Shown here in pieces: positions 24,201 to 33,961 of a DNA stretch of 35,710 nucleotides. Positions within the stretch are counted from its first letter, which is position 1, and each line of letters opens with the position of its first letter. The notes beneath the pieces are model-generated. The model did no database searches and was not told the origin of the DNA. It saw nothing but the letters and a program-made list of their open reading frames with translations. Location of the stretch: positions 511,172 to 546,881 of the forward strand of contig NW_019091546.1 in NCBI RefSeq assembly GCF_001949145.1, written 5' to 3'. This stretch comes from Acanthaster planci. Taxonomy: Eukaryota > Echinodermata > Asteroidea > Valvatida > Acanthasteridae. The translations under genes and the position numbers were made by a program.

Positions 24201-27200
24201 GCACTTTGTGTGTAAAATTCTTGATAATATCTGCATTGATCTATTGCCATTACCAACATGTACATGTACAGGAAAGTAAAATCTCCTGATTAGTAAACTG
24301 CTGCTCAATAAGATAAATACATGTAAGGGACCACAAAAACACGGGTACCAGTACATGTGCTTGACATCAAATCTGAAATAGTAGTACATGTACATGACAC
24401 TGAGGGTAATTTATGGACATGTAAATAGGGACCATTACAGATGGTACAGATGTAGGATACATGTACATACCGGTACTGTGTGCAGCACAGGGAAAACTGA
24501 GTGGTTACATGTACATCACCGATTTGTGCAGTTATTTCAAAAACCTACAAACTACTGTGGTATGTGTGTATATACATGTACATACATGTATATGTATGCA
24601 ATCACACTAATGGTCCCTACTGTACATGTACTGCTACATTGATGATTGATGGGGAGGGAACGGTTACAGAAAGACTTCACAGTCATGTTACCGAGTCGTC
24701 CACAAAGCCAACACTTGATACAATGGGCTTTTGTTGTGATATTGCTCAAGGCCGCTTCCTTGCTTACAATCTCTTTCTGCTTTGGGTTTCATTTGGTATT
24801 GTTTTAATTTTTGTATGTTTTGGTTTCAATTTGCCATGGACATGTACCGCACACAAGTTGCAACAGTGGGCCTATGCACTTCAACTACATGTACAGTGGG
24901 AGATGTAGTATCGCAACGTAATTTTATGAAAGTGTGTATGTAATGAATGTATCCGAGCACAACAATATTACATGTATTTATTTCATGAGGTGACAAACTA
25001 CGTGTTCTCTTCTACAAAGTGAAGACGAGTAGAATGGAACATTCTCTCTGTCACCAAACAAAACCATTTCCCTTTGACAAAAGTGGAGCTTGTCATGTGA
25101 TCCACAATTCACCTATCATGTAACTGGGATTTATTCGTGTGTTGTAAATGTATGACATAGCATGTCAACCAAAATATGCAACATACATGTACAAATGTAT
25201 CGTACATGTACATGTGGGATGTTTTTGAGCGAAAGCTCCTCCCTAAAAGGGGGAGGAGGGTTTCAACAACTCACCGATAGTTGGGTCATATTCATCCACA
25301 AAGCTGAAATGGAAAGAGACAGAAAAGAATGTAGACATGAAATAACAATAACAATATGTTTTCCAGCAACTAGATGTACATGAACGTGTCAAAGAGACAA
25401 TACAAATGTGAGGGGCCAGGGCAGGGATTGGGGCCGGAAGAACAGGAGGTCATGGAGTTCATACAGGTACATGTATATGGGATGGGATACCACGGCAGAG
25501 AGCCTGTGTGGCCCAACGGTTATAAGATGGAAGGGGGTTTCAAATTAAGCAGGTGGTTACTGTTTGTGTGTATTGCGACCTTGGCTAATCACTGCGTCCC
25601 TACTGTCCCCCCTTTTTTGAACATGTACATGTACAAAAAAGAGCAATGTTTCATGAGGGCTTGAGACCAGAGAAATGGGCCAGAACTATGAATACTTTTA
25701 CCAATCTGGTACAGAGGGTGAGGAAATAGGGCACAAGGGTGAGTATGAGGCACAAGGGTGAGTATGGGCACAAGGGTGAGTAGGGGCACAAGGGTGAGTA
25801 TGGGGGAAAAGGGCGAGTATGGGCACAAGGGTGAGTATGGGCACAAGGGTGAGTATGGGCACAAGGGTGAGTATGGGGCACAAGGGTGAGTATGGGGCAC
25901 AAGGGTGAGTATGGGCACAAGGGTGAGTATGGGGCACAAGGGTGAGAAACAGGGCACAGGGGTCAGGAATGGGACACAATGGCAGAAGGGAGAAGGCACA
26001 AGAGTGCAAGGAATGAAGCCATGATGGGGAAAGTTTTCACTCACTGGTTTTGAATGAGTTGTATCGTGAGGGCACTCTTCCCAACACCACCGGCTGTTGG
26101 CAAAAAAATGGTAGAAAAATCGTATAAAACATACTAGTGCAGTACTTACTGGTTCTGAATCAACTGTATCGTTAGTGCACTTTTGCCTACGCCACCAGCT
26201 GTTGAATAGAAATGGGTACATGAAAACAATACATGTAAGAAACATATATAAACAAAGTCAGACAAAGAAAACGGGCATAAAAAGTACAATTCAAAATGTA
26301 CATACATAAATGTACATGTACACGTGCAAACCGTACATGGGCACAACATGATAAGCCTGCACTAGCCCAGTGTTTGAGAATGAATATAAACTTGAGTGAA
26401 CCTGGGTGTGCTGAAGTGCATGTACTGAATGGTGCCTTGTGGAGACCCAGAAAAAAGGGGTTGAGTACGTACACATGTAGGTCTCCACAGGAATTCCTAA
26501 CGGCGAATACATGTAGGTCTCCACAAGGATTTCACGAAACTGATATTTGGAAATTGCTCAAAGAGGAGAAATTTTTAATGTGTAAGAATCCGTCGCAAAA
26601 TGAAGTGTTTCATATAAGGGACATTCAGTCGAAATTTCAGTCCAGGAGAGCGATTCATGTTGAAATGGGAGCATTTTGAAAACATGTACTCATATGTACA
26701 TGTACATTGTACAATACATGTACATGTACAGTGTACAGCACAGGTGAGCGAGAAATAGCCTAGTATACTTCATGTACTTCTGGAAATTTTCACTTAAAGT
26801 TCTGTTGTAAAAGTTTGTGCCGTTTTTATGTTCATGTGGTGTACCTGTTTTGCACACAAGCATTGACAAGCCTGGGTTTAAATTAGGCTGAACTTCTTGA
26901 AAAGGTCCCTGGATGACTGGTCCCGTAGCTAATAAAGTTTACTGAACAGAAACCAGTTTTTACAAGACTGCTTCTTCCAATTTATAAATGCCTACATGTG
27001 TCTTTACTATTACATGTGCATGTACGTATATGCCAGCATACGGGTACATGGTACTCATACAGAGTACATGTACACATGCACACATACACATGTACATGTA
27101 CACACAAACATGTGCATGTGCACATGTACACGTACACATGTAAATGTACATGTACATGTACATATAGGCCTTTGCAAAAGTCATTTGCAAAAGTTTAGGC

Positions 27201-30200
27201 CAACCCATAGAAAATGCATTAACCTGAAGGAAAACCAAACCTAAACCAATCAATCCCTATACTGATAGCTTTATAATAACTTCATAACTTAAGTCATTAA
27301 TAAGTTCATCATACTCACAACATCATTTACTGTATCTAATTATTTTCAGGCGACTAATTACACTTACGTTTATAATTACACTTACGTTTATAATTACACT
27401 TACTGGTAGCTACAAACCTTCCCGGGTCTTCGACAGGACCTCCCAAAAAATAAAATAAAATGACGAGTATTTGCTAGTTTATATCGATGCTCGATGAAAT
27501 TCCATCATTACTGGTCACTTTTAATTTACGACAAAGCGCATGTCCAAGTAATTCGTCTTTACTACTTTTAGCCTTTACATCATACAATTATAATGTATGT
27601 TTAAGTATTAATTTCATCTACCAATGAACCTCCATTAATCTGTCGTGTAACGCAGGAGTGTCTTGGCACCATTCCGCTGCATGTATTAATTGCAACTATT
27701 TTTTTTCTGGCTCCGTAACCGGCCTGTCTTTTGTTTGTTGGTCATCTTCATAATTCGAGTTCGGCGTGATATTACAGAAACTTATGGCCTATAATTAATT
27801 AACCCCGCAGTCTTAATGATCTGCCTTACGACTATTGAGCCCTTTTAGACAGTCATATGAAATAATCAAATGTTGATCACTTAGTATCCAAACTAATAAG
27901 CCAACAAATGTATAAACTTAAAAGTGCATGATTTAAGAGCACTTCATGCTCGCATGTTTCGTCTCGTTGATGATGAAATGTTGATGAAATACAGCAAGGT
28001 AGGCGGCTCTTCCTACCACACGTGCTCCAAACTGCCCGATTTGTTCCTCTCTTATTTTCACATGATGGAGATGTAGGAAAGAAAAGAATTTTCTTAAAGT
28101 TTTGCAAATGACTGTACATGTACATGTACACTGTACCGTATACCCGTGTTGGTTCATACACGAGTACACGTATGCACACATACTGTGCATACATTTACAT
28201 GTACATGTACAGTACATTACCAGTACATATCAGGAATGACTGCACATACTGGAAATTAACAATCACCGAAAAGTCCCAAATAATTGCAAATGTCTGAACC
28301 AAGCAAGGCTTTTCTTGTTGGTTTTCAGACACAGACTTGTAACAGAGTGCTTCAACCTTGGTCTAGTCCCTGCAGACTTCCTGTGGGAGGAAGTGGCTAA
28401 TGAGACAGCCCAGGGTCACCCAACAGGTCTAATTATGGTGCAGAACCTCACCACCCACCATCCTGAACAAACGCTTGAGATTACACCAACATCCTGGGAC
28501 ATGATGGGTGCAATATGTAATTCATTTTGCAATAAAACGACACACAGTGGGTTTAGGGATGCCATGGCAAGGAAAGGACAGCATGAGTTGTTCAGTACCT
28601 TGCTTAAATTTACTCCAGGTGGGCCCGGAACATGCAATATTGCACAGTGGCAAATGCCTCAGCAACAAATACATGTACATACATGTACATGTACATACAC
28701 ACTGTAGAAGCTTCCTACTAAGTTACATCAGAAACATGATACCCCCCACACAAATAAAACAGGATCAATAACACACCATCCCTGTGGGTTTTTTTTCAGT
28801 ATTTTTCTTTTCGAAAGTTTCATGTACTCTGTGGTTGGAAAGGAAGACACTGATCATAATGAGCTTTACTGACAGTCAAACGATTTTTTTGTTTTGTAGT
28901 TAAGTATATGTTGCCAGTTTATTTTTGGTCTACATATTTTTCTGTTTGAAATTCTAATATACATGTACATGCACAATAAACATGTATCGTGGTCATGCAC
29001 ACATACATGTACTGTACATACTGTAGGCCTCCTTATGTACATGTACATGTACATGTACCAGGACATGTACGTATACCAGTAAAATACATGTACATGTACT
29101 ACAGTTGTACAAGTACATGTACACACCACAGACATATAAACCCATAGACGGGCAGCTCCCATTCAAACAAGTGTGGGCTACCGTCGCTGAGACGGCAAGT
29201 GATTAAATCCCAAAGCGTGGGCAAATTCACCCCTTGGTACAGGGAATTTATGCACAGTTGAAGAATTCCAGCCATAAAACTCTATGAGGCCATTCGATTG
29301 TAAAAACTCCTGTTTACTTAATCTGGCCAATTTGCAGATTCAACAAAACAATGCGGTTGCAACGTTTGAAAAGAAGAGACAACAGTAGCAAAGAGTAAAA
29401 AGGGAACATAATTAAGAGCACACGCAAACAAATACATGCAATCTAAGTGCATCACGCGTATTTCGCACTGACATGACTGAACGCGCTGTCATCCATCGTT
29501 TAGCCCACTGTTTACCCACACTTTTTAAAAACACAGTTATACATGTACGTGCAAGACTGGTGGTCTATGCATTTCTGTGACACACGCGTACTACCGTGTA
29601 CACTCAACAGGCACGTGCATGTATAACACATACATGTGCGGTATGCATGAGTAAAATGGTTGCGGTTGCACCGTGTACATTGTATCAATCTCTTTCTGGA
29701 GTATGTGTGGTCTGAGAAGACCATGTGCAAGAACTTGTACTGAAGTAGCGCAGACACACACTCATCTTTTCACCTACCGTATTTTGAGGGGGGGAGTACC
29801 TCCTACTGGTACATGTACCCCCTCCTTTACGGGGATGCATTCGTAGCCAACCTGTCCCAAATTTCCATACAAAAGCTGACCTTAATCCAGGAAAGCCTAC
29901 CCATAATGAGCATGTACGTGTACAGACGAGTAAATTAATACAAGTGATTCCAGTCACTTCCCATACAAATGCTTTTTAGTTTGTCCTGGGGAACAGGTGG
30001 ATACAATGTTCATATACATGTAGGTTGCTGGATGAATATTGAGAGTATAAACTCTAAGTCTTACCGTCACGATTGTTTATGTATACACGTACGTGTGCTT
30101 TCAAACTGAAAAGAAATCTCAGAATGATCATTCATGAGCAGATGTGACGATCGTCAAAAATTACAATTTCTGACAAGTCTTGATTAAAGTCTAGGGGGAA

Positions 30201-31652
30201 AAAAATTCTGAGTGTTTCAAATTGCCCTGTACATTGTACATGTAGAAAATCCACATACAGTACGTGTACCAGTATTGTACACGTATACATGTATCATGTA
30301 CATGAACACGTACATAACTGTACACGAACACGTACATAACTGTACATAAACACGTACATAACTGTACATGAACACGTACATAACTGTACACGAACATGTA
30401 CATAACTGTACACGAACACTTACATATGTACATAACTGTACATGTAGACGTCTATACAATTGTACATGTACACGTATACAGGTACTTATTTTCGACAAAT
30501 GGTCATGATCTGCTGGTGGTCAATCAGCAAGACTTTAGGCTACATTAGTAATATCCCACCTCATCATGCTCATTTGCCCGCGTTTCCATCAGTCATATCA
30601 GTCTCATCACAAACATGGACAAACAAGTGTGCTAAACTACTGTACATGTACATGAGTACTTTTTAAGCATTTACACGCACATGTATCTTGCATAGGGGGC
30701 CCGTGTGTATTTTAATTAATGTAACGTAAACATGTTACATTTTATTGTAAATCCAAAAACATCACTGCATGATCACAGCTCAAAATGCTGGGCATGCATG
30801 TAATGTGCATGACAGTATAGTCACCTGGTACAGCGTACATTGTATTGTCAAGTCTCATTGGCCAAGGCCTAGGCGTTCATTACCAGCACCCTGTTCCTAA
30901 AACAAGGAAACACAGTCTATCTTTTCGAAACAACTTACCTAAGTTGGCAGTAATGTCCTCTTTCATATCAGAAAGAACAGAGGGAAGGGCTTTGAATATT
31001 GAGGGATATTGTGGGATAAAACCTCAGCGTAAAAAATGAGGCGACGAAGAGCTGTGAACGAAGATGATCAGCGCACGTTATCTGGTTCCTTGACCTGAAC
31101 CAATGTAGTTTTTTTATGAAATTCAGTGCTAATCAGTATATCCACAATGGCTGGGTCAGGCAACACGATGATGATGTGAAACAAAATGGTGTGATTTGGT
31201 AATTTTTCGGGTAAAAAATTCAGGTTTTCTTGCTGAAATATTGTCAAAATTTACCTACAGTAGAGCTACCAAGGGTAAGGAATGGATCCTCAAGGTCTGA
31301 ATGTCAGTTAGTTTGAAGAAATGGACTTTGTTATAGGAACAGGGTGCTTATGGTAATGAACCCTAGGCCCGAGTGTGAAAGAGACCTGGCGACGAGTACT
31401 GTACATGTACTGTACATCGTCACGCACGTTACACAAGCCACCAGCCTGATGCAGAATCTGGAGCTTTTGCAGGTTGACAGGCAACTATAACACAACATTC
31501 ATGACATATCAACATTAACAATAAAAATAGCTTCGAAGATTGAAGTCACAGAAAATACCGGAAGCAGACGCTCCATACATCATGCCAAACGCAAACGACA
31601 AAATGGACAACGTGCACCAACCTCCGACAACAACCAGTTTGTACTCCGTCAT
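21195..31652 (-). CDS. Ras GTPase (K-Ras4B-like), complete
   Basis: Coding join, minus strand: 31652-31622, then either 26198-26150 or 26093-26045, then 25303-25275, 23862-23778, 23257-23115, 22145-22027, 21828-21787, 21263-21195. That is 567 nt or 188 residues, the length of human K-Ras4B. It is a membrane-bound GDP/GTP switch acting upstream of Raf/MAPK and PI3K. The sequence shows [10 protein letters not shown], the P-loop GAGGVGKS (Gly12, Gly13, Lys16), switch [11 protein letters not shown] (Thr35), switch [10 protein letters not shown] (Asp57, Gly60, Gln61, with Ser at 58 instead of the usual Thr), NKID (116-119), ETSAK (143-147) and [15 protein letters not shown] at the end, with Cys185 as the prenyl site. 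Helix 3 is diverged ([12 protein letters not shown]). An in-frame TAA lies three codons before the ATG. The two alternative codon 11-26 exons are described separately. Confidence 0.97.
21363..21480. repeat. Repeat family C, third copy (last Ras intron)
   Basis: Blocks TACGCAATTG, TGTTCGCTCTTTGAAGCTGC, GGCATGCAGAGCCTCGATCT and TACACAATAAA match 1184-1300 in the same order. Confidence 0.6.
21787..21828 (-). CDS. Ras exon 7 (helix 5)
   Basis: 14 codons, [14 protein letters not shown], matching the universal Ras [12 protein letters not shown] segment. Phase 0 on both sides (CTTTTACAG|GAT ... GAT|GTGAGT), so alternative C-terminal exons could be swapped here as in vertebrate K-Ras. I found no second terminal exon. 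Confidence 0.95.
22027..22145 (-). CDS. Ras exon 6 (NKxD and SAK boxes)
   Basis: 119 nt encoding [20 protein letters not shown], then [19 protein letters not shown]. It carries the guanine-specificity residues Asn116, Lys117 and Asp119 and the Ser145-Ala-Lys147 box. The acceptor is AACTGCAG and the donor GTG|GTAAGA. Confidence 0.96.
22319..22514. repeat. Interspersed repeat family B, copy 2 (Ras intron)
   Basis: Lies between Ras exons 6 and 5, in the same plus-strand orientation as the other two copies. Blocks include CCAAGAGAGGGTGCTATTTC and AATACTCCTGACCAATGTAG. Confidence 0.7.
22545..22711. repeat. Foldback element in Ras intron (about 60-bp arms)
   Basis: GAAAATACTGACTGCTTCAT ... TGATCCA is inverted as TGGATCACTGG ... 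AGCAGTCAGTATTTC. It directly follows repeat family B copy 2. Confidence 0.8.
23115..23257 (-). CDS. Ras exon 5 (codons 65-113)
   Basis: 143 nt from [19 protein letters not shown] to KDTDEVPMV. It covers the rest of switch II, beta 4 and helix 3. The helix-3 stretch [20 protein letters not shown] is recognisably Ras but carries several substitutions relative to vertebrate Ras. The acceptor is TTTCTACAG and the donor GTT T|GTAAGT. Confidence 0.96.
23778..23862 (-). CDS. Ras exon 4 (codons 37-65, DxxG motif)
   Basis: 85 nt encoding [19 protein letters not shown] followed by DSAGQEEY, with split codons at Glu37 and Ser65. It carries the catalytic Gln61 and Mg2+-coordinating Asp57. Ser replaces the conserved Thr58. 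The acceptor is GCATTGCAG and the donor CAG|GTAGGC. Confidence 0.96.
25275..25303 (-). CDS. Ras switch I microexon (29 nt)
   Basis: Encodes FVDEYDPTI plus the last base of His27 and the first of Glu37, which is essentially only the effector loop including Thr35. The acceptor is CATTTCAG|C and the donor ATCG|GTGAGT. It is small enough to need exon-definition help from nearby enhancers. Confidence 0.95.
25713..25985. repeat. 18-19-bp minisatellite beside the duplicated Ras exons, about 13 units
   Basis: Unit GGGCACAAGGGTGAGTAT with one-base length variants. It lies in the intron between P-loop copy 2b and the switch I microexon, starting about 60 bp from 2b. On the plus strand each unit contains a GGTGAGT donor-like motif. 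The Ras transcript carries the complement, a C-rich ACTCACCCTTGTGCCC repeat. Confidence 0.92.
26045..26093 (-). CDS. Ras P-loop exon, copy 2b (tandem duplicate)
   Basis: A second 49-nt exon encodes exactly the same 16 residues as copy 2a and has the same phases. Its acceptor is TTTTTTTGCCAACAG and its donor CCA|GTGAGTG. It differs from 2a at 11 positions, all synonymous. Codons 12 and 13 are GGT GGT. Only 56 bp of intron separate the copies. Inclusion of both, or of neither, shifts the frame to a stop, so the two would have to be mutually exclusive. Confidence 0.9.
26150..26198 (-). CDS. Ras P-loop exon, copy 2a (codons 11-26)
   Basis: 49 nt encoding [16 protein letters not shown] plus two bases of His27. 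It follows a pyrimidine-rich acceptor (CCCATTTCTATTCAACAG) and ends at a strong donor (CCA|GTAAGTAC). Codons 12 and 13 are GGT GGC. Used alone between exon 1 and the switch I microexon it restores the full Ras frame. Confidence 0.93.
27040..27165. repeat. Dense TACATGTA/CACATGTAC palindrome cluster
   Basis: Almost continuous overlapping 8-10-bp self-complementary words, in Ras intron 1. Similar smaller clusters lie at about 11950-12020, 13485-13565, 24560-24640, 26690-26740, 28110-28215 and 28965-29125. Confidence 0.85.
27355..27402. repeat. 18-bp AT-rich tandem repeat, about 3 copies
   Basis: Unit TAATTACACTTACGTTTA, in Ras intron 1. Confidence 0.85.
28329..28618 (+). CDS. Unrecognised internal exon nested in Ras intron 1
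   Basis: 290 nt, 96 full codons open on the plus strand, opposite to Ras. The segment starts [20 protein letters not shown] and ends [12 protein letters not shown]. The acceptor is textbook: a CTGAAC branch-like site, then TTTTCTTGTTGGTTTTCAG. The donor CCAG|GTGGGC is acceptable. It enters in phase 2 and leaves in phase 1. Codon usage looks protein-like and there is no simple repeat inside. No family recognised. It may be an exon of a nested gene or of a decayed gene copy. Confidence 0.4.
30285..30445. repeat. 22-bp minisatellite, about 6 copies
   Basis: Unit GAACACGTACATAACTGTAC with AC/AT variants, in Ras intron 1. It appears to be a higher-order expansion of the TACATGTA-type background. 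Confidence 0.88.
30865..31370. repeat. 505-bp inverted-repeat (MITE-like) element just downstream of Ras exon 1
   Basis: GGCCTAGGCGTTCATTACCA GCACCCTGTTCCTA on the left is inverted on the right as TAGGAACAGGGTGCTTATGG TAATGAACCCTAGGCC. The arms continue more weakly for about 60 bp. It sits 250 bp inside Ras intron 1. Confidence 0.75.
31622..31652 (-). CDS. Ras exon 1 (codons 1-10)
   Basis: Encodes [10 protein letters not shown] plus the first base of codon 11, the universal Ras N-terminus. An in-frame TAA (GAT TAA AGC GAC ATG) sits just upstream and fixes the start. The donor G|GTTGGT is less than ideal, but the frame and the 5.4-kb jump to a matching acceptor are consistent. Confidence 0.93.
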
Positions 31653-31865
31653 GTCGCTTTAATCTTTCACTGCGGATTCGTCCAACATTTGCCTCTCAAA
31701 AAAGGTCCTGCAAATTTCTTCAACTCCCTAGGCAATCTCCGAGGTCCTTCATTGACCAAGGAGCTTTGTTTGTCAGGATTCAGGGTGTAATCTGAAGCGT
31801 GACCGATGATTCAGTTGTATCAAGGCTAAAGACCGCTCGACGCCCAAAATTTGCACAGCAGCAAA
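31653..31865. promoter_or_regulatory. Putative bidirectional promoter between Ras and a divergent gene
   Basis: 213 bp separate the Ras ATG (minus) from the ATG of a candidate plus-strand gene. No clear TATA box is visible, and this is one of the few stretches here without TACATGTA repeats. The role is inferred only from the head-to-head layout. Ras may have additional 5' UTR exons. Confidence 0.35.
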
Positions 31866-31970
31866 ATGGAAGATCACCAACCTTCTAAAAATAGCAGTTC
31901 TACTGATAGCGTAGACTCTATAACAGCCGCAAACATTCTGCGCTTGTACGCTAAAAGAATTTTTACTGAG
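31866..31970 (+). CDS. Candidate divergent gene, exon 1 (unknown protein)
   Basis: 35 codons, beginning MEDHQPSKNSSSTDSVDSIT and ending ILRLYAKRIFTE, in a good start context (CAAAATGG). The reading frame runs into a stop after 51 codons unless spliced at GAG|GTTAGA (phase 0). The Ser/Thr-rich acidic start is followed by what looks like an amphipathic helix. I do not recognise the family. Support comes from the position opposite the Ras promoter and the clean phase-0 junction to the next exon. Confidence 0.45.
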
Positions 31971-32083
31971 GTTAGAAGGAAGAAATTAATGTCTAATAAC
32001 AACTGTAATCTTTCATATTGATTGCGTTGTTAATAATAATACTTTTTGTATATGTAGGTCTTCTCAACGACTTTTTTTTATAG

Positions 32084-32164
32084 TCGGTGGCTGAAATGCA
32101 GTCTATCACATACTACGCAGACTATTTCAAACGAAAGGTGGCGCTACACTGCAAATTTATGTCT
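32084..32164 (+). CDS. Candidate divergent gene, exon 2
   Basis: 27 codons: SVAEMQSITYYADYFKRKV, then ALHCKFMS. The acceptor is strong (CGACTTTTTTTTATAG|TCG) and so is the donor (TCT|GTGAGT). Phase 0 on both sides, so it joins exon 1 in frame across a 113-nt intron. The peptide looks helical and basic. No family recognised. Confidence 0.45.
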
Positions 32165-33529
32165 GTGAGTTCAACAGGAAAGAGCACTATGATTTAGGAC
32201 CAAAGCTGCAATGATGAACAATAACAAATATCCCCACTTCAAAAAGTCCTGAGAAGATTACTTCCCAGGTATCAAAGCGCACATTAAAGCTATTTTTCTT
32301 ATCTTTATTACCGCATTTTGCTGTGTGAGTTGACGAATATAACACGACTTTAGGCGAATGCGAAAGCGAAGTTGACAACACGAAAGGTACGGTTGGGACG
32401 AAATTTTGCTCGAGTTGAAATAATCATGTGTTCCAAGTTTTTTTAAAGAATTCACAACACGAATATTTGATCGTGTTTGCTTTTGCGCGTCTTATAAAAT
32501 GGTTTTATTTATGGGTCTTGAAACTTATTACAGCCTATAATTTGTGAAACAAAATAAAACTGCAACCATTAATGATGCCAATCATGCCTTTCCAGGCCCA
32601 TAGGCTGGGGGGTCCCCGTCAGTGGCGTAGCTACGATTTTACTAATGGGGGGGGGGCACAAAGGGGGCCCACCATCTTGGGGGGGGGTACAGCTCGCTTC
32701 TGACTTCCACTCGTTAGTGGTGGTGTTGGTCTTTATTTGTAATATAAAAATGTTGACACCATTCGTAAGAGTGACTTAATACCAGACTAATTTACTACAT
32801 GCCATAAATAGTCCTAACATCCAGGGGGACACTATGTGAGCCCCCTTGACCCAGTTAATTTTAATACATTTGTAACGCTCGCACTCTGACCAATTTGTTT
32901 TTGTATTTTATGTATTGTAATTAATATTGTATAGTACATTTTGAATGGAGCAATTTCTTTGACAAATTCAATGGTATATCACGGAGGAAGCAGTCACCTA
33001 AAACATACATAAGCGGCGAAAGCTAGCTAAATTAGGTCGGTACATCAGCCTCACAATGGGTCCAGTTGTTCCGAACAGACAGCGGGAAAGGAAGCGGCCA
33101 GCTGCTAATAATCAAAAATCGGATGAAATTCTTCGCAACTTAGTCCAAGAGAAGATGTGGAGACAATGATAAGAAGTCTGATCCTGTCAAAAAAAAACAA
33201 AACAAAACAAAAAAAACAAGAATGTGACAGTGTGTCAGACCCTTCGGCACTGCAATGAACTTTAATCTCAGTCGTGTGTTAAGCCTACGGTAGGACTGAT
33301 CAGGTAACATAATACATGTGTAAGCCTCGCCGACATTGGAGAAGCTTTTCAGTCTGCCACTTCGAGTGAAGAATTTTGCATTTTAATGGTTAACTGTATA
33401 GTCAGGAAGTTCTGGCAAATATCCAAAGTTTCGGTGTTTCACCACTTAGGTATCAAACCAAATGTGTGTGTATTTTTTAATATAATTTCATTTAATTTCC
33501 AAACTGAAGTATTCAAGTCTTACATGCAG

Positions 33530-33694
33530 TCGTCGGTTCGCGACAAACATGCAGCTTGTTTGATGATGTGTTCCAAAGCACATTATGATAGGCCTTTGTA
33601 TAAAGATATGTGTTCACAGAGCCAAAGTTCCACTTTTGGGTTTGACAACCCCCCCCCACACAAGTCTGGTCATGGCAACGGGCCTGCTTTCAAG
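33530..33694 (+). CDS. Possible divergent-gene exon 3
   Basis: An open 55-codon stretch from SSVRDKHAACLMMCSKAHYD to NPPPHKSGHGNGPAFK, between ATGCAG and AAG|GTCAGT. Phase 0 at both ends is compatible with exon 2. The pyrimidine tract is poor and alternative acceptors lie 9 and 15 bp upstream, so this is tentative. A C homopolymer encodes the proline run. Confidence 0.22.
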
Positions 33695-33961
33695 GTCAGT
33701 TCATACTTTAGGCAATCATAAGAGCGAAGTAAATCTGACGTCATCAACCATTCGTAGTAACGTTTGCTAATTTTGAAGCGCGAGTAGTTTTATCTGCAAA
33801 ATTCTTTCCTTGTTTGAAGTGTGCCGGGCACAAAATTAAATTTGCACATCATCAGGAATCCCTGAGCTGCTGAAGAACTCCAATTTAACTTTAGCACAGC
33901 GGAGCTAAATTCACAAACGAAAGGTTTAATTGGCCTTTTGTTACATGTTACATGTATGCAG

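Noticed and set aside
25589-26245. 218-codon minus-strand ORF rich in [11 protein letters not shown]
   Set aside because: It is the translation of the minisatellite plus out-of-frame reading through both Ras P-loop exons.
27925-27998. Possible plus-strand exon [20 protein letters not shown] with donor AAG|GTAGGC
   Set aside because: Its end phase (0) does not match the start phase (2) of the exon at 28329, and no convincing acceptor was found.
30191-30498. ORFs with repeated VHVQLCTC / VRVQLCTC
   Set aside because: Translation of the 22-bp GAACACGTACATAACTGTAC repeat. No coding signature.
33014-33169. Basic 51-codon frame ending KSDEILRNLVQEKMWRQ stop, possible terminal exon of the divergent gene
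   Set aside because: Phase fits, but the acceptor region lacks a pyrimidine tract and it conflicts with the downstream candidate exon. Kept only as a possibility.
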